Part shown: positions 10,463-22,000 of the stretch, piece by piece
Position numbering within the stretch: the stretch's first letter is position 1
Layout: every line of letters starts with the position of its first letter
Source: Nymphaea colorata
Lineage: Eukaryota; Streptophyta; Magnoliopsida; Nymphaeales; Nymphaeaceae
DNA length: 64,000 nucleotides
Direction of reading: 5' to 3'
Assembly: GCF_008831285.2 (NCBI RefSeq)
Contig: NC_045143.1
Location: forward strand, 18,999,655 to 19,063,654
Position numbers and translations under genes: made by a program
The notes under the pieces: generated by a model
Seen by the model: only the letters and a program-made list of their open reading frames with translations
The model's database searches: none
What the model was told of the DNA's origin: nothing

Positions 10463-11940
10463 TTGGTGCCATATCAAGAGATCGCTACCTCCTTAATCCG
10501 TCAGTTTGAAAAAGTACAACTGGCTCACATAAAGAGAGAAGGTCCTATTGTGGATGGCTTCGCGAGCCTAGGATCCACCATCACTTTTCAAACCAATGAA
10601 TCAATTCGTTCTTTTGAGATTGGAAGATTACAATACTCTGCTTTTAAAATAATGACACATGTTCATCATATCCAAGAGGGAATACGCCTTGGTACCATGA
10701 CATCAAAAGGTACATTGAAAGCGGAGAATTCCCGACTGGAATGTCAAAAAATAAACAAAAAGTGATCCAACGTATGTCAGCGAGGTACTTTAATCTTGCA
10801 GGAGTATTATACAGACGTGGATTTAGCACTGAATATTCTCGTTGCCTTGACGAAGATGAGGCGAAGGAAGTCATCGAAGAGTCACATCAAGGAGACTGTG
10901 GAGGTCATGTTGGTTACCAAACCTTCACCAAACAGATAATTCGAGCAGGATAGTATTGGCCTACTATGCAAAAGGATTGTTAACAATTTGTCAAAAGGTG
11001 CAAAGAATGCCAACTGCACGCTCCAGTGATTTATGCACCAGCCTCTCAATTGCATTTTGTGACACTTCCTTGGCCATTTTCTATGTGGGCCATTCACGTA
11101 GTTGGACCTATATCCCCTGCAGCTTCCAATGGCTACAAGTATTTTATGGCTGTAACATATTATTTTACCAAGAGGGTAGAAGTCATCACACTCAGGATAG
11201 TAGAAGAACGTCATGTAGTGTCCTTCATTCACAAAAATCTTCTTTGCAAATTTGGGGACCCTCATGATATAGTGTCTGACAACGGGACTCATTTCAAAAA
11301 TGAAAAGATGAGCCAGTTGTGTAGTAAATACCATATCGTGCACCATTTTTTCAGCTCCTGAATACCCCCAAGGCAACGGACAAGCAGAGACTACCAACAA
11401 AATCCTGATCTGCATCTTGAAACGAACAATCAAAACTGGAAGAGACTGGCATGAAAAGATGCATAATGCTTTATGGGCATATCGCACCACTTTGAGAACT
11501 CCAACTAATGCTACTCCAGCAGAGCTAGTTTATGGAACGAAACTAGTTTTACCACTACATGTGCTGAAACCCGCTTTGATGTTTGCTTCTCTCATAGAAC
11601 TTTCTCTAAATCAATATCAGCAGAAAAGACTAATGCAGCTCGATTTGCTAGATGAAAAGAGGTTAAAAGCGGCTGAGCGCACTGAAGCTTATCGCCAAAG
11701 GGTGGCCAGACAATTTGCCAAGTCAGTTATCGAGAGACAGTTCAAAGTGAACAACTTGGTCCTACAATCTGTAGTGTACCTCATAGGACAACTGCGAGGC
11801 AAGTGGGCACCAAACTGAGAAGACCCATATGTTGTTTAGGAAGCCTTGCCCCACAATTCATATGGACTGATTGATGTTGATCGAGTGGAACTTGCCAATC
11901 TTGTTAATGCCCTTCACCTCAAGAAATTTTATGCATAGTT
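10463..11940 (+). pseudogene. Tat element linker and integrase, broken
   Basis: After an RNase H/integrase linker (10463-10765), the integrase zinc-binding part reads HQGDCGGHVGYQTFTKQI near 10885-10940. The core reads WPFSMWAIHVVGPISPAASNGYKYF (11070-11145), VSDNGTHFKN, and then in another frame NGQAETTNKI near 11375. The first catalytic Asp of the core is His here (AIHVVGP), and the E segment is reached only after a frameshift. The C-terminus (WHEKMHNALWAYRTTLRTPTNATPAELVYG, 11449-11535, and LRGKWAP) is readable. It is inactive. Confidence 0.85.
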
Positions 11941-12060
11941 CTCTTATATTCGTTTTCCAATCAATGTCAAATATTTGTGTTTTCACATCTACCATTCAAT
12001 CTTTTTTCCGAGTCGTAAAACATAACAATTACACTGGGACATATTTTTATTATTATCGCT

Positions 12061-12365
12061 CAAAGGCTTGAGAGCAACCCATGCAGGTAAAGGGTTAAAC
12101 CTGCAATATAAGGGCAACCCATGCAGGCAATGGGTTAAACCTGCAATGCTAGCCGAAACAACCCATGCAAGTAAAGGGGTTAAACCTGCGCTACAAGCCA
12201 AAGCAACCCACACAATTTAAGGGTTCAATTTCTGATGCAAGTCAAGGCAACCCATTTAAGGGGGGTTAAACCTGAATTTGAAATCGGCAAACTCATGCAG
12301 GTAAGGGGTTAAACCTGCGTTTTAAGCTCAAACAACCCATTGAGGTGAGGGGGTAAGCCTGAAAC
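12061..12365. repeat. 3' minisatellite of the Tat element, 40-45 bp units
   Basis: About seven degenerate units begin near 12074, 12114, 12158, 12203, 12247, 12287 and 12332. Each carries CAACCCATGCAGGTAAAGG and GGTTAAACCTGC. Tandem arrays between integrase and the 3' LTR are common in Tat/Ogre elements. Confidence 0.88.
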
Positions 12366-12441
12366 GTCACTCTACACATATTTTGATTGAAAAATTTGTG
12401 GTGCTTATCTTTGTTACTAAGCACGGCTAGATCCAGTTTAG

Positions 12442-12458
12442 TAACAAAGAGGGGCATC
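12442..12458 (+). other. Polypurine tract of the Tat element
   Basis: A purine-rich run with AACAAAGAGGGG lies directly before the LTR start TGTAATCACC. This is the expected site of plus-strand priming. Confidence 0.65.
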
Positions 12459-13349
12459 TGTAATCACCCCAAATTTTTCCAAGCCCAAAATCCTATATTA
12501 AACATGAAATTGGTAATTTTAAGTTATTCTTTGATTTCTAATCTTATGAAGGCATGTATATATATACATGTAATATACATCTATGTACACATGAAGATCC
12601 CCCCATCTTTCTCTCTCTAGGCTTTCACTTTTCATTTTACAAATTTTCATATGCGCATGAATGCGTATGCACATGTGCTCTATTTCCTCTCTTTCGAATA
12701 TTTTATTCCTCTTTCCAAGACAAATATCTTCCCTTACAAAATTTCTTATACATATCCATATATATGTATGTATATTTTTTTTCTATTTTTTTTTTCTCTA
12801 AAACCTCTCTTTCTCTTCAAATCAATACATCTTTTTCTCCTAAGCTTTCATATATGTGTATATGTGACGGTATGTACACATGTATGCATGCCCTTCTCTA
12901 TCTATCTCTCTTTCTTTTCATAAGAGTGTTTTATCTCTTGTATTTTTTTTAACATTCTCCTCTCATGATCTTTTTATTTACCGACTTCATTAAAACCACA
13001 AACCAAGTAATGACCCAATATTTGATTCATGCTTGATGGTCTACAACCCTATTCCATTTTCAAATTTTTTTTCCTTTCATCAAAAATATTTAACACAAGA
13101 ATCTTAGATGTATGTTATGAGTAGAAGTGCATCTACATGAATGTCATTGTAGGAATGCCTTATTATCTTTTAATCATATAGAATCAATGCATTCACATTC
13201 ACTTAATATCACAAATGAGCACAATCACATCTCTAAAAGAACTTAAGCAAGATGAGATAGAACTCTAACTAGGTGGTAACCGAATTACAGCAAAATCTCA
13301 AACCTACTTAAAGTCTTAAGAAAACACTAAAATGATTTCAAAATGATTT
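12459..13349 (+). repeat. Truncated 3' LTR of the Tat element
   Basis: It starts TGTAATCACCCC like the LTR at 60250. The part from about 12970 matches 62435-62815 closely, including GCTTGATGGTCTACAA and GAATCTTAGATGTATG. Compared with that LTR it lacks roughly 1.8 kb internally (the 62-bp array and TATA region). The match breaks at about 13349, where copia sequence begins. Confidence 0.82.
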
Positions 13350-14241
13350 ACAGCATCCTGTTAGCATAGGTCTCATATTTAAGAGAGTTTTGTTATATTT
13401 GTCTACAACACCATTTTGTTGTTGTGTCCTAGGCATGGTTTAGATAATTCATTTGACGTATATTCTCCATCTTTATCTGATCTCAATTTTTAAATATTCT
13501 TGCCAAGCTGATTATCAACTTCACACTTGTACTCTTTGAATTTCTCAAGTGCCTCTGATTTGTTATGAATTAGATAGATATATCTATGTTTTGAATAATC
13601 ATCAATGGATGTTATATGATTCAACATCCCACTATAGGTGGCCACTCGAAAAGGTCCACAAATAACTATATGAATTAACTCAAGCAATCCTTTGGCTCTC
13701 ACAGCTTGTTTTGAAAATGCATTCCTTGTCAATTTCCATACATACATGATTCACTCTTTTAAAATTTTGCGTCACTGGAATTAGGAATGGTTCCTTGATC
13801 AACAAAAACTTTCATCTTCATTAACTGATATGCCCAGGACTTTGTGGCCAAAAGTTAACATCTATATTTAAGACAATCAATGTAAGCTGAAATGTCTAAT
13901 TTGTTCATTTTCTCACATAATTTAAACATTCTAAGGTCCTTGTCAAATTTTCCTTCAAAAAGGATTCTGACCATGCTTTCCCATAGTAACCTTCCCAGGT
14001 CCAAAACGAAATTCAATCCCTTCCCAATTAATGCAGGTACAAAAACCAAGTTTCTTCTCATGGAAGGGACAAAGAGTGCATCAATGAGTCTAATAAATTT
14101 TCTTGATACATTGATTTTGTAAGTCTCAATCCCCAATATATCAGCATATGACACTACAATGATAACATGCATTTCCAACTGAAACGGATTTGGGCATAAT
14201 CCGTAAAGGATGCCTTTTGCTTCGAGATATAAGGGGCACAA
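13350..14241 (-). pseudogene. Ty1/copia fragment: protease/pre-integrase and integrase start
   Basis: On the minus strand, 14241-13855 reads copia pre-integrase sequence (ADILGIETYKI, FVPSMRRNLVFV). Then 13747-13490 reads the integrase start (ELIHIVICGPFRVATYSG, SIDDYSKHRYIYLI, EALEKFKEYKCEVDNQLGK). In ICGP the usual catalytic DVCGP aspartate is replaced. Stops separate the two blocks. No LTR or primer site is visible. It belongs to a different copia family from the gag at 20.5-21.5 kb, because the two overlap in the protease region without matching. Confidence 0.8.
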
Positions 14242-14780
14242 GTCTAAATGTCAAGTGAATTATTTGTGCACGTGCGAGAGAAAAAGAGGAGAGAGAAAAG
14301 GGGGAGAGAGAGACAGCAAATGAGATTCGATAAAATGGGAATGCAGAACAAAAATGTGGGGACAAGAAGTCCCCTAGATAAAGAACAAGTGAGAGAGAGC
14401 TAAAGAGAAACCAAAAATTCCTTCCCCCAAATTTTTCTCTATTTTTGTTTCTTCTCCTACATTCTCCTTCGATGCAGCCATGGATGCTGGTCACTGTTTT
14501 CAATTCATCGATGTTACTCATCAAAAAACTTGATCTGTCGAAGCAAAAATGGAGCTCATCACATCTCTACTTAGTGGCCAATGCAGGGAAATTAGGCCCG
14601 TCATCCTTCAAGTCCAACACTATTCACTGACAATGTTGGAGAGGACAAAGCACATACTCTGATCTATTCATCTCTTGTTGCAGATAATGTGGGCCTATAT
14701 CCTTATTGTCAGTAGTAATTATTCTTCTTTTCTCTCTCTCTCTGTTCCCCCTTTTATCTTTTACTACAGTTCACTTTTGA
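14242..14780. other. Gene-less spacer
   Basis: Contains a purine-rich run (14275-14315) and short ORFs with no motif. Nothing else recognised. Confidence 0.4.
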
Positions 14781-14782
14781 TT

Positions 14783-15105
14783 TTGAAGCTGATCATGTCA
14801 ATGAGGGAGAGGAAACCCGATTTGGGCCTCTCAACTTATAGAATTTTGATCATTCGGTTATGTAAGCATGGCTAGGTCGAATGAGCATTGCACATGTTTG
14901 ATGTAATGACCTAGAGAGGAATTGATGCCGATAATTCTATCTATGCTGGTCTGATTTTTGGGCTCAGTAACAAGGCGAGGGTAAAGGACGCATAGAAGAT
15001 GTCGGAGGGAGTTGATAAACCTTATGTTGGCATTTAGCATGGGCTGGTCAAGGCATTGGTGAATCTGAAAAGGCCTGGGAGGGTCATTGAGGTGTTGAGT
15101 CTCCC
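14783..15105 (+). pseudogene. PPR (pentatricopeptide repeat) gene fossil
   Basis: The frame reads LSTYRILIIRLCKHG, ALHMFDVMT, DNSIYAGLIFGLSNKARVKDA and LVKALVNLKRPGRVIEVL. These fit the 35-residue PPR helix pattern (TY..LI..LCK.G....A...F..M) over about three repeats. At least five in-frame stops interrupt it. PPR proteins bind organellar RNA. Only about 100 codons remain, so this is a relic, not a gene. Confidence 0.7.
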
Positions 15106-17478
15106 CTAGGTGAAGGTGGTGAATCCTCCCTGCATCTCATCAACTTCATTTGTTTATCTGTCTGCTGCTAGCCATGCAGAATGCAGGAACTAAATTCCGA
15201 TTTCTTCTGTTGCCGATCGGAATGAGCACCTAAAAGAGAGGACCAGGCTTGTCTGCATGCTTGATGAGGCAAGTCGTTTCCCTTGTTCTTGTTTTGTGAA
15301 ACAAGTTTCTTTTCTCATATTAAGTGCCTTCTTTTACTGTTTTTTGCTGAAAGTTATTGGCCAAAGTTGCTATGTCTGTTACTTGTTAGTTCAACATGAG
15401 GTTCTTGTTACTTGTTAGTTCAACATGAGGTTCTAGATTTATATAAATTATTCCTTTGTGGTAGTCAAATTTGTGATTGAACCAAATGCGTTTGGTGGTG
15501 TTCATGCATATGACTTTGCTCAGGATTTGAGACCAAAATCTTTTGTTCATTTTTGAGTAGTCCCTCTTGTTTATTTTTTCCAATTTGTTTTGCTTGTTTT
15601 TGTGGTTTAGAATCATGATCATACTTGTAGGTTTCATATTGAGTACCTATAACGTCCTTTGTAAAGTGCACCCTGTCTCGTGGATCTTGCATGTATATTT
15701 TGAAGAAGTTTCAATGTTACTTATCTAGAAAATTCTTCAAGTATACTGTAATGTTGATCAGTTCTCTTTTCCTTCTAAGGGTTTCTGGCCTCACTAACAG
15801 TTCCTAACAAAGTAGTACTTGGATGTGTTTCAAACTCTTAAAACTTTTGCTTTTATCGCATGTCATCTAAGGGTTTGATCTCTTTTTTTTCAAGCTCATC
15901 ATATTATACCCGAGAAAAACCTCACTATTTAAAACGTGAGAAAAACCTAACATTGGCTTCTCTCCAAAGTATATGAGTTATCCAAGCTAAGACATGGAAA
16001 TTGTGGACGTTTAGATCTGGCATTCAGACAACATAATGGGTATTGCAGCAGATTGGAACCACTCTCCTTTGTCTACACTTCAATCTTCAACATCCAATTC
16101 TACAGGTCTCAATCACACTGCTCATCTAGATGTTGATATAAAGCTTACTTAAGAGTTAAGAGGCAAAAACTATAAGAATTTCTAGTGTAAAAACTATACG
16201 GCTGAGGTTGCACGAATGGTCTTGTTTTTGTAGGCCCGACCCTGGCTTTTATTTTCTAGTGTTTAGATTATGGTCGAACCTTTTGTCTTCAATTTTCTCT
16301 TGCTTTTTATATTTCATAGCCTATTCTTCACTTCTTACCAGGCAATCTATTAGAGCCGAAAGTTCCATGTTCGTGCACTTTTATTCCTTGTGATATGTGT
16401 ACATCTATTGTGTTGAAGAATACAGGGTGGCATTCTTTCGTGAAGATAAATTTTCTGTTAAAAAAATTGGATCACTTGAATTCATCAATGTGCAGTTTTT
16501 GTCGTTTGAGCACTTCAACTCATCAGTGTCATTTTTTCCTTGATGGCATATTGTTGTTTTGTTTTTTTATGTTTCATCCCATGAATGTTTCCACTTGTGA
16601 TTCACGTTGTGCCTGAGGTATCTGATGCCTCGACTGATACATGGTAGCTTGGCATCTCGTAAAACAGGCAGAGATGGATTTGACAGGCTTATGTGACAGA
16701 GAGTACATGCTAATGTCTGTTTTCTGTTACTTCCCCCTGTCTACATATTTTATCGATGAGCCATTCTTTGTTATCCTTTGTGTTCTCTAATTGAAACTTG
16801 GATGTGGTTGTTCTTCATTCATTCAGGACTGAGTCTGAAATAATGCAACAAAAAGGAAGTACAAATTTGCATACTATTTTTCAACATTTTTGCTTGTGTT
16901 TTCAATATCAGCATATCTTGTGATTTGGCTCTCAAATCAGGCATTCTTGGATAGATTGCTCTCTTATGTCGCCATGGATTTTGATGGATAACTTTCTTGT
17001 AGTGAATGATGCATTCATTTGTTTTTTGTGAATCTTATTGAGGTTTGTTCATTTGGCATCCAAAAATATGTGACGGGGCGGATCATCTAGCGGAGGATCG
17101 CTTTAACATTTGGAGCAAACAGATAATGCTTGTAAATTCCTTTGTAGATGTCACATATCAAACTTGTGAGTATCAACGACAGAGTCTCAGAGAAATATGT
17201 TGATGCTGTCTTTGTTCATGAGATGTCTCATATTCCATCACCTTGAGTAGCGGTGCCACCGCCATTACTTCCTAGGTTTGGCCATGGGATGGACATTTTT
17301 TGTATTGATTTTATGTACTTGTCACCTGTTTGGAGAGACATATTATGTTCCAGACTCTTTTCTTAGACTCGGTGATGTTTCTTATCTTCTTTATTGACAA
17401 CATTGGACAACCTTACATTGACTCATTTAATTTGTTTTGATGTTGCTCCATTGTTTACTTATAGGTTGATATGAATCT

Positions 17479-17480
<2 letters not shown>
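15106..17480. other. Gene-less DNA with a 29-bp duplication
   Basis: No gene is recognised. A 29-bp unit containing GTTACTTGTTAGTTCAACATG is duplicated in tandem (15378-15406, 15407-15434). Part of this stretch may be the unreadable 5' half of hAT2, but I could not find a left terminal repeat. Confidence 0.45.

Positions 17481-17525
<45 letters not shown>
17481..17525. repeat. (TA)n microsatellite
   Basis: An uninterrupted AT dinucleotide run of about 45 bases. Confidence 0.97.
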
Positions 17526-17526
<1 letters not shown>

Positions 17527-17849
17527 TTGATATTCTTTTTCTTTCTTTTTTTTTTGTGCAGGATGGAGTGAGAATAACATATAATGTATGCTAATGTGAA
17601 AAAGATTTCACCTACTCAAGATACATCAAAAGAGCCTCTCCGAGCACTCATATTTGATAGGCATCTATTGTTGTTTCTAGAATCTACTTCATTTCTTTCT
17701 TATCATATGTCTTTGTTACATAGAGAGAAAGGTTACTAAATGATTTCATATACATGATGTTACATGAATCTTGTTATCTTTTTCTTCAGCCCAAGAGTTG
17801 AATCATTTCATGTGTTTAGGTTGTTTGCATTCCATTCAAATAGTAAGTT

Positions 17850-19739
17850 ATGCCTTCTAGCGTTGGGAATGAAGAATATGGTCTGATGGCAGATATGGAG
17901 GAAAATAAATCTTTTTCATCTACTAAAAAGGAAGTTGAATCTAAGAGAAAATGAACTTCAATAGTATTGAGTGACTTCACATTAATATAATTTAAGGAAA
18001 AAGAGTTTGCAAAATGACCATTGTGGTGAATGATTAGGTAGACATAGTTTCAATGGTATAAACCACTTAATGACCTTTGTCATTTGGAGTTAGTAAATCT
18101 GGTGCCATTTCTTTATGTCTACATAAATTTGATATGGAGACTATAATAAAATGTATGGTTAAGTGTACAATAATGCATGCACTTCCTTTCAGTTTTGCAT
18201 AATATAAATATCATAATGATATTTTAAAGGCTTGCAATTCAAGGTTTTTTCTATTTTCTATAAAAACACTTACAAAAGAGGTTCAGTCAATGTTCAAAGC
18301 TGAAAAAATGAATCATCAAAGAGTTTTAAATAACCACGTGCAACGGGTTTCATTGACATTTGATATGTGGTCCTCACAACAGACAGTAGGATACTTGTGC
18401 TTGACAGCTCAATATGTTGATACAGACTAATAATTGCACTCTTATATACTTAATTTTATACATGTGCCTCCACCACATAATGTAAGTTGTATATATGACA
18501 TTTTATCAGGAAATTCAGTTGAAGTTCTTTTCTGTTACTGCTGATAATTGTTCAGTAAATGACAGTGGAATAAGTTTACTAAGAAGGACCATAAAAAGAA
18601 AAAGCAATATTTTATTTCTATTGAGAGGGGAACACTTTTATATTCGTTGTGGTGCACATATTATAAATCTCATGGTTAAAGATGGTATGAATGATATAGA
18701 TAATACAATTTCAAAAGTTTGTGACAGTGTCAAATATGTAAGGAGATCACCAAAACAACTACATGCTTTCAAGAAATGTGTAAAGACAATGGGTTTGGAT
18801 GAGAAAAAAAGTTTAAAATATAATGTTCCTAATCGATGAAATTTTATATTTATAATGTTGAGAGATGCATTGTTATTCAAAGATGTCTTTCAACATTTAG
18901 CATCGTGTGATTCTAATTATGCATGTTTGCCTTCTAAGGATGAGTGGTTTCATGCATCTGCTTTATGTCAGTTCTTAAAGGTATTCTACAATGCAAAAAA
19001 TCTATTCTCTACCACTAAGCAGGTAACATCTAATTTTATTTTCGAAGAAATTTTATCAATTTACCATCATTTGCATAGGTAATGTGGAACATCAAATGAA
19101 CATATAAGGGCATTGACATACAAAATGCAAGAAAAGGTTGACAAATACTTCAGCTACAATATTCTCTTTGCAGTTAAAGTTGATTTGGATCCTAGGTTCA
19201 AGTTGTCTTACTTGAAGTATTTGCTTGATGAATTGGATAAACCTAATGCAATAGTAAAATTTGAAGTTATAGAGAACATCTTTCATGAATTTTATGTTGA
19301 GTACAAAAATATGTATGATGATAGTGACACAAGCAATATGCAAAGGGACAATGCATCTACTAGTACCATGATTGCAACAGAAGAGTGTAGAAGTGAGGCT
19401 AGATATGGATTTCAAGCATACTTTAGCTTTGTATCTCCTATAGTGGCTCACATAGATCTAGACAAATATTTGATTGATCCAATGAAAGAAATTGCACTTA
19501 CTACATACTTCAACATATTATGTTGGTGGAAGACAAATGAAAACAAATATAAAATTATAGCAAAGATGGCTCGAGATGTATTAGCCATTCATGTATCTGC
19601 AGTTGCTTTAGAATGTGCATTCAGTATATCAGGAAGAATTCGTAATGATTATCGATGCTCAGCTACTCCTAAAAATGTTGAATCATTAATCTGTATAGAG
19701 AGTTGGATTCGTGATGCACGCAACTCATGTGAAATGTAA
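17850..19739 (+). pseudogene. hAT2: decayed hAT transposase, relative of hAT1
   Basis: The region follows the hAT1 transposase from its start (MPSS.GNEEYG at 17850) to its end (SWIRDARNSCEM, stop at 19737). The first 640 bases are full of stops and indels; the BED finger cysteines and the FDMWTS aspartate segment are disrupted. From 18495 longer open parts survive: FFSVTADNCSVNDSG, RCGAHIINLMVKDG, then after a stop at 18837 the region 18855-19082 and finally 19113-19739 with the hATC block (ALECAFSISGRIRNDYR). It is inactive. Confidence 0.92.
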
Positions 19740-20279
19740 AATGTTCATAGTTCAATCTAATTTATTTTACATATTAACATAGTAGTGTGCTTAAATTAAT
19801 ATGTGTCTGTACAGTTCTCATGATGCAGAACACCATTCTAACGAGAAAAGTTGATCCAATGCATGAATCATGGTAAATTTTTTTCAATTTGTAGTGTTTA
19901 GTATTCTATTTATGTAATTTGTGAACTAATTACTGTAAATTTTTTGCATGTAATGTCTTTCGTGGTGTGAAGTTGTGGACATACTTATGAAATGTTGGAA
20001 TGTTGATGTAAAACTCGTAAAATGTAAACTTTTGGATAATAAACTTGTGGTTCTAAATCAAGAAAGGATGTGGTTTGTACATCCAGCGACAACTATACCT
20101 ATGAACTGTGATACCCATTATAACTTTATTCTCTTTTGCTATGGTGTGGACCACACCATGTGGTGAGTCAGCTTAACTATAATTAAGTGAAAATGTGAAA
20201 TGGTGAGAGTTGAGAAACCATGTAATGCTGCTGGAAAACCAAGGCATGGGACAAGGGGCAAAATCCCGACATCACCTGT

Positions 20280-20419
20280 CAAAAACTGGCCCAGCGTGGC
20301 CTGGCTCAGCCCGTTAATAGTTGGGCTGGGTAGCAGGCTGGCCTGATCCAAATTCTAATTGTTGCCAGAATTTTGTAAATGGGTCGGGCCAGCCTGGCCC
20401 AGCTTGATGCCTAGGCCTA
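20280..20419 (+). mobile_element. hAT2 right terminal region, CpG-decayed
   Basis: The reverse complement of the end, TAGGCCTAGGCATCAAGC, resembles the hAT1 terminal repeat. The GGGCCGGGCC-type motifs seen in hAT1 appear here as GGGCTGGG, GGCCTGGC and GGCCAGCC, as expected from C-to-T decay at methylated CpG. The end is at about 20419; the following 8 bases (GAGCCATT) should be the target duplication. I found no partner next to a terminal repeat on the left. Confidence 0.65.
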
Positions 20420-20427
20420 GAGCCATT

Positions 20428-21537
20428 GTTTGAAAAGTAAGAGGAACCAAGATTAAGAATGCACAAACCTGTGCCATTGCATACGTGAACTCTTTCCTTT
20501 CCATCATATGGAGAATGTTCAGATAATGCATTCAGGTCATTCGTCACATGGTGTGAGGCTTTAGAATCTGGTTACCACGTTACATCATTCATACCTACAG
20601 TAGAAACATATAGAGCTCGTGGTGGAGAAGTATTCGTACTAGTGGCAGCATTATTTGGCTGTTGTTTACCTCCAGATTTAGATATCTTAAAACACGTTTT
20701 GGTTGAATGGCCTGGTTTGTCACAGCATTGACAAACTGCCCTGTTTTGCTTGTAATAACCTCCTCCGCCTCCACAGTTGTTGGTCCTGGCCTCATTTCTT
20801 GCCTGGCCATAATTTGAAACAGTCTTGTTTAAGTAATAGATGGTTGGGTCACTATCATTCTCTGCTTCTTTCATCTGAGTTTCATGAGCCAAAAGCATAC
20901 TATGGAGATCGGTTAGAGACAAGAGATCTGAGCAAGTATCTATAGATGCCTTAAATGAGCTATACTGTTGTGGCAGAGCTCTTAAGAAATGTAGGACTAA
21001 ATCATCCTCAATCACCGGTTTTCCAGCCATGGACAATTGGTGTCTAATCATTGGTGCCCTTTGTATAAGTTCATCAATAGTGTTTGTTCTTTTCTTTAAA
21101 ATAAGAAGTTGTTCTCTCAATTGCATCACCTTGGATCTTGAATGGGCTGCATATGTATTTTTCAATTTTTTCCATACTTCATAAGATGATCTCACAACTT
21201 GATAATGAACATGTTCTGAAAGAGGGAAGATGATCAATCCAAGTACTAATTGATCCAAACATAACCATTCAATATAAGAAGGGTTGAGGACATCCTTACC
21301 TTCACTGAAAATCGTATCAGGTGGACAGGCTTTAGTTCCAGCGATAAACCACTTTAGTTTATATGAGATGAGCTGAGGCAAAAGTTGATTTTCCCACAGC
21401 ATATAGTTATCCGAAGTGAGGTTTACAGCAAAGAGATTCTAAAGGCTAGTTGGCACAGGTGCCACAAGTAGCAGGTTAGCCAAGAGAGCAGCACATTGAG
21501 ATGAATCACTAGATGCAGATAAGCTTGATGATGCCAT
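20428..21537 (-). pseudogene. Ty1/copia gag and protease start, broken
   Basis: The frame begins at the ATG at 21537 and has an in-frame stop at codon 33 (21441-21439), then stays open from 21402 to 20572. It shows a UBN2/gag_2 capsid-type region (YMLWENQLLPQL, PSYIEWLCLDQLVLGLI, VWKKLKNTYA, VMQLREQLLILKK, DLVLHFLRALPQQYSSF). A CCHC zinc knuckle follows (CQCCDKPGHSTKTC near 20740-20700). After another stop the protease region HHVTNDLNALSEHSPYDG and NGTGL is readable at 20570-20440. The coding region stops at the hAT2 end. Confidence 0.85.
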
Positions 21538-21638
21538 GGTTCCAACAATACCATGATGGAACAATTTCTCGATGGCGTAAAACCAGAGAAGGAAAAACCA
21601 AGGAGCACAAAGCTAAGGTAAGAGACCCTTTATGGTAG

Positions 21639-21651
21639 GGCTCTGATACCA
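21639..21651 (-). other. Primer binding site of the copia element
   Basis: On the minus strand the sequence is TGGTATCAGAGCC, the standard copia primer site complementary to the 3' end of initiator tRNA-Met. It lies about 100 bases before the gag ATG. Confidence 0.9.
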
Positions 21652-22000
21652 TATTAGAGCATAGAGAAAAAAGGAAATTTGACACTCAAATTATAGAGAT
21701 TCGACATAAACCTACGTCCTCTTTCTCCCAATCACAGCTCATTGATTATGTGTTGAGGTTTCACAATATTTTACATGCGTACAACTCTCAACGGATTCCT
21801 TATTACAGTTTTGGAATGCATCCATTTTGTTGTGTTTACTGATACATTATAGATGTCGGGTCCTTCCTTCTTGATTTGGGTGTGCCCCTCTTGATTGCCT
21901 TTGATGGTCACCTTTCCTTGTTGTGGTTCAACGGTAGCTTCACCAACTTTTTCTTTTTCATGTAATGTCTTAACAATTTGTGTACGTAATTTTTTAACTC
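21652..22000 (-). repeat. Probable 5' LTR of the copia element (outer end undefined)
   Basis: LTR sequence must abut the primer site; its inner end reads CTCTAATA on the minus strand. A stretch with GACGTAGGTTTATGTCGAA at about 21695-21720 looks like typical R/U5 sequence. I could not place the outer end, so 22000 is only a guess. Confidence 0.45.

Larger units (their letters stand above)
4440..13349 (+). mobile_element. Ty3/gypsy Tat-lineage retrotransposon, split by hAT1
   Basis: A decayed LTR retrotransposon in two blocks, 4440-4736 and 9746-13349, separated by the hAT1 insertion. In order it holds the end of reverse transcriptase, RNase H, a second archaeal-type RNase H, integrase, a 3' minisatellite, a polypurine tract and a truncated 3' LTR. 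RNase H followed by a second RNase H before integrase is the hallmark of the Tat/Ogre lineage. Several stops and frameshifts make it coding-dead. No 5' LTR, gag or protease is seen. The LTR start TGTAATCACCCC is shared with the LTR at 60250. Confidence 0.85.

Noticed and set aside
10882-11490. 202-codon open frame on the minus strand
   Set aside because: Antisense to the Tat integrase, which explains this stretch; no motif of its own.
16228-16260. TAGGCCCGACCCTGG as the left end of hAT2
   Set aside because: Only the first few bases agree with the right terminal repeat, and no duplication flanks it.
16750-16770. GAGCCATT as the left target duplication of hAT2
   Set aside because: It matches the 8 bases after the hAT2 right end, but the next bases are not a terminal repeat; such a match is likely by chance in several kb.
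13350-21660. Copia fragments at 13.4-14.2 kb and 20.4-21.7 kb as one element split by hAT2
   Set aside because: Both are minus strand, but they overlap in the protease region and do not match each other, so they come from different elements.
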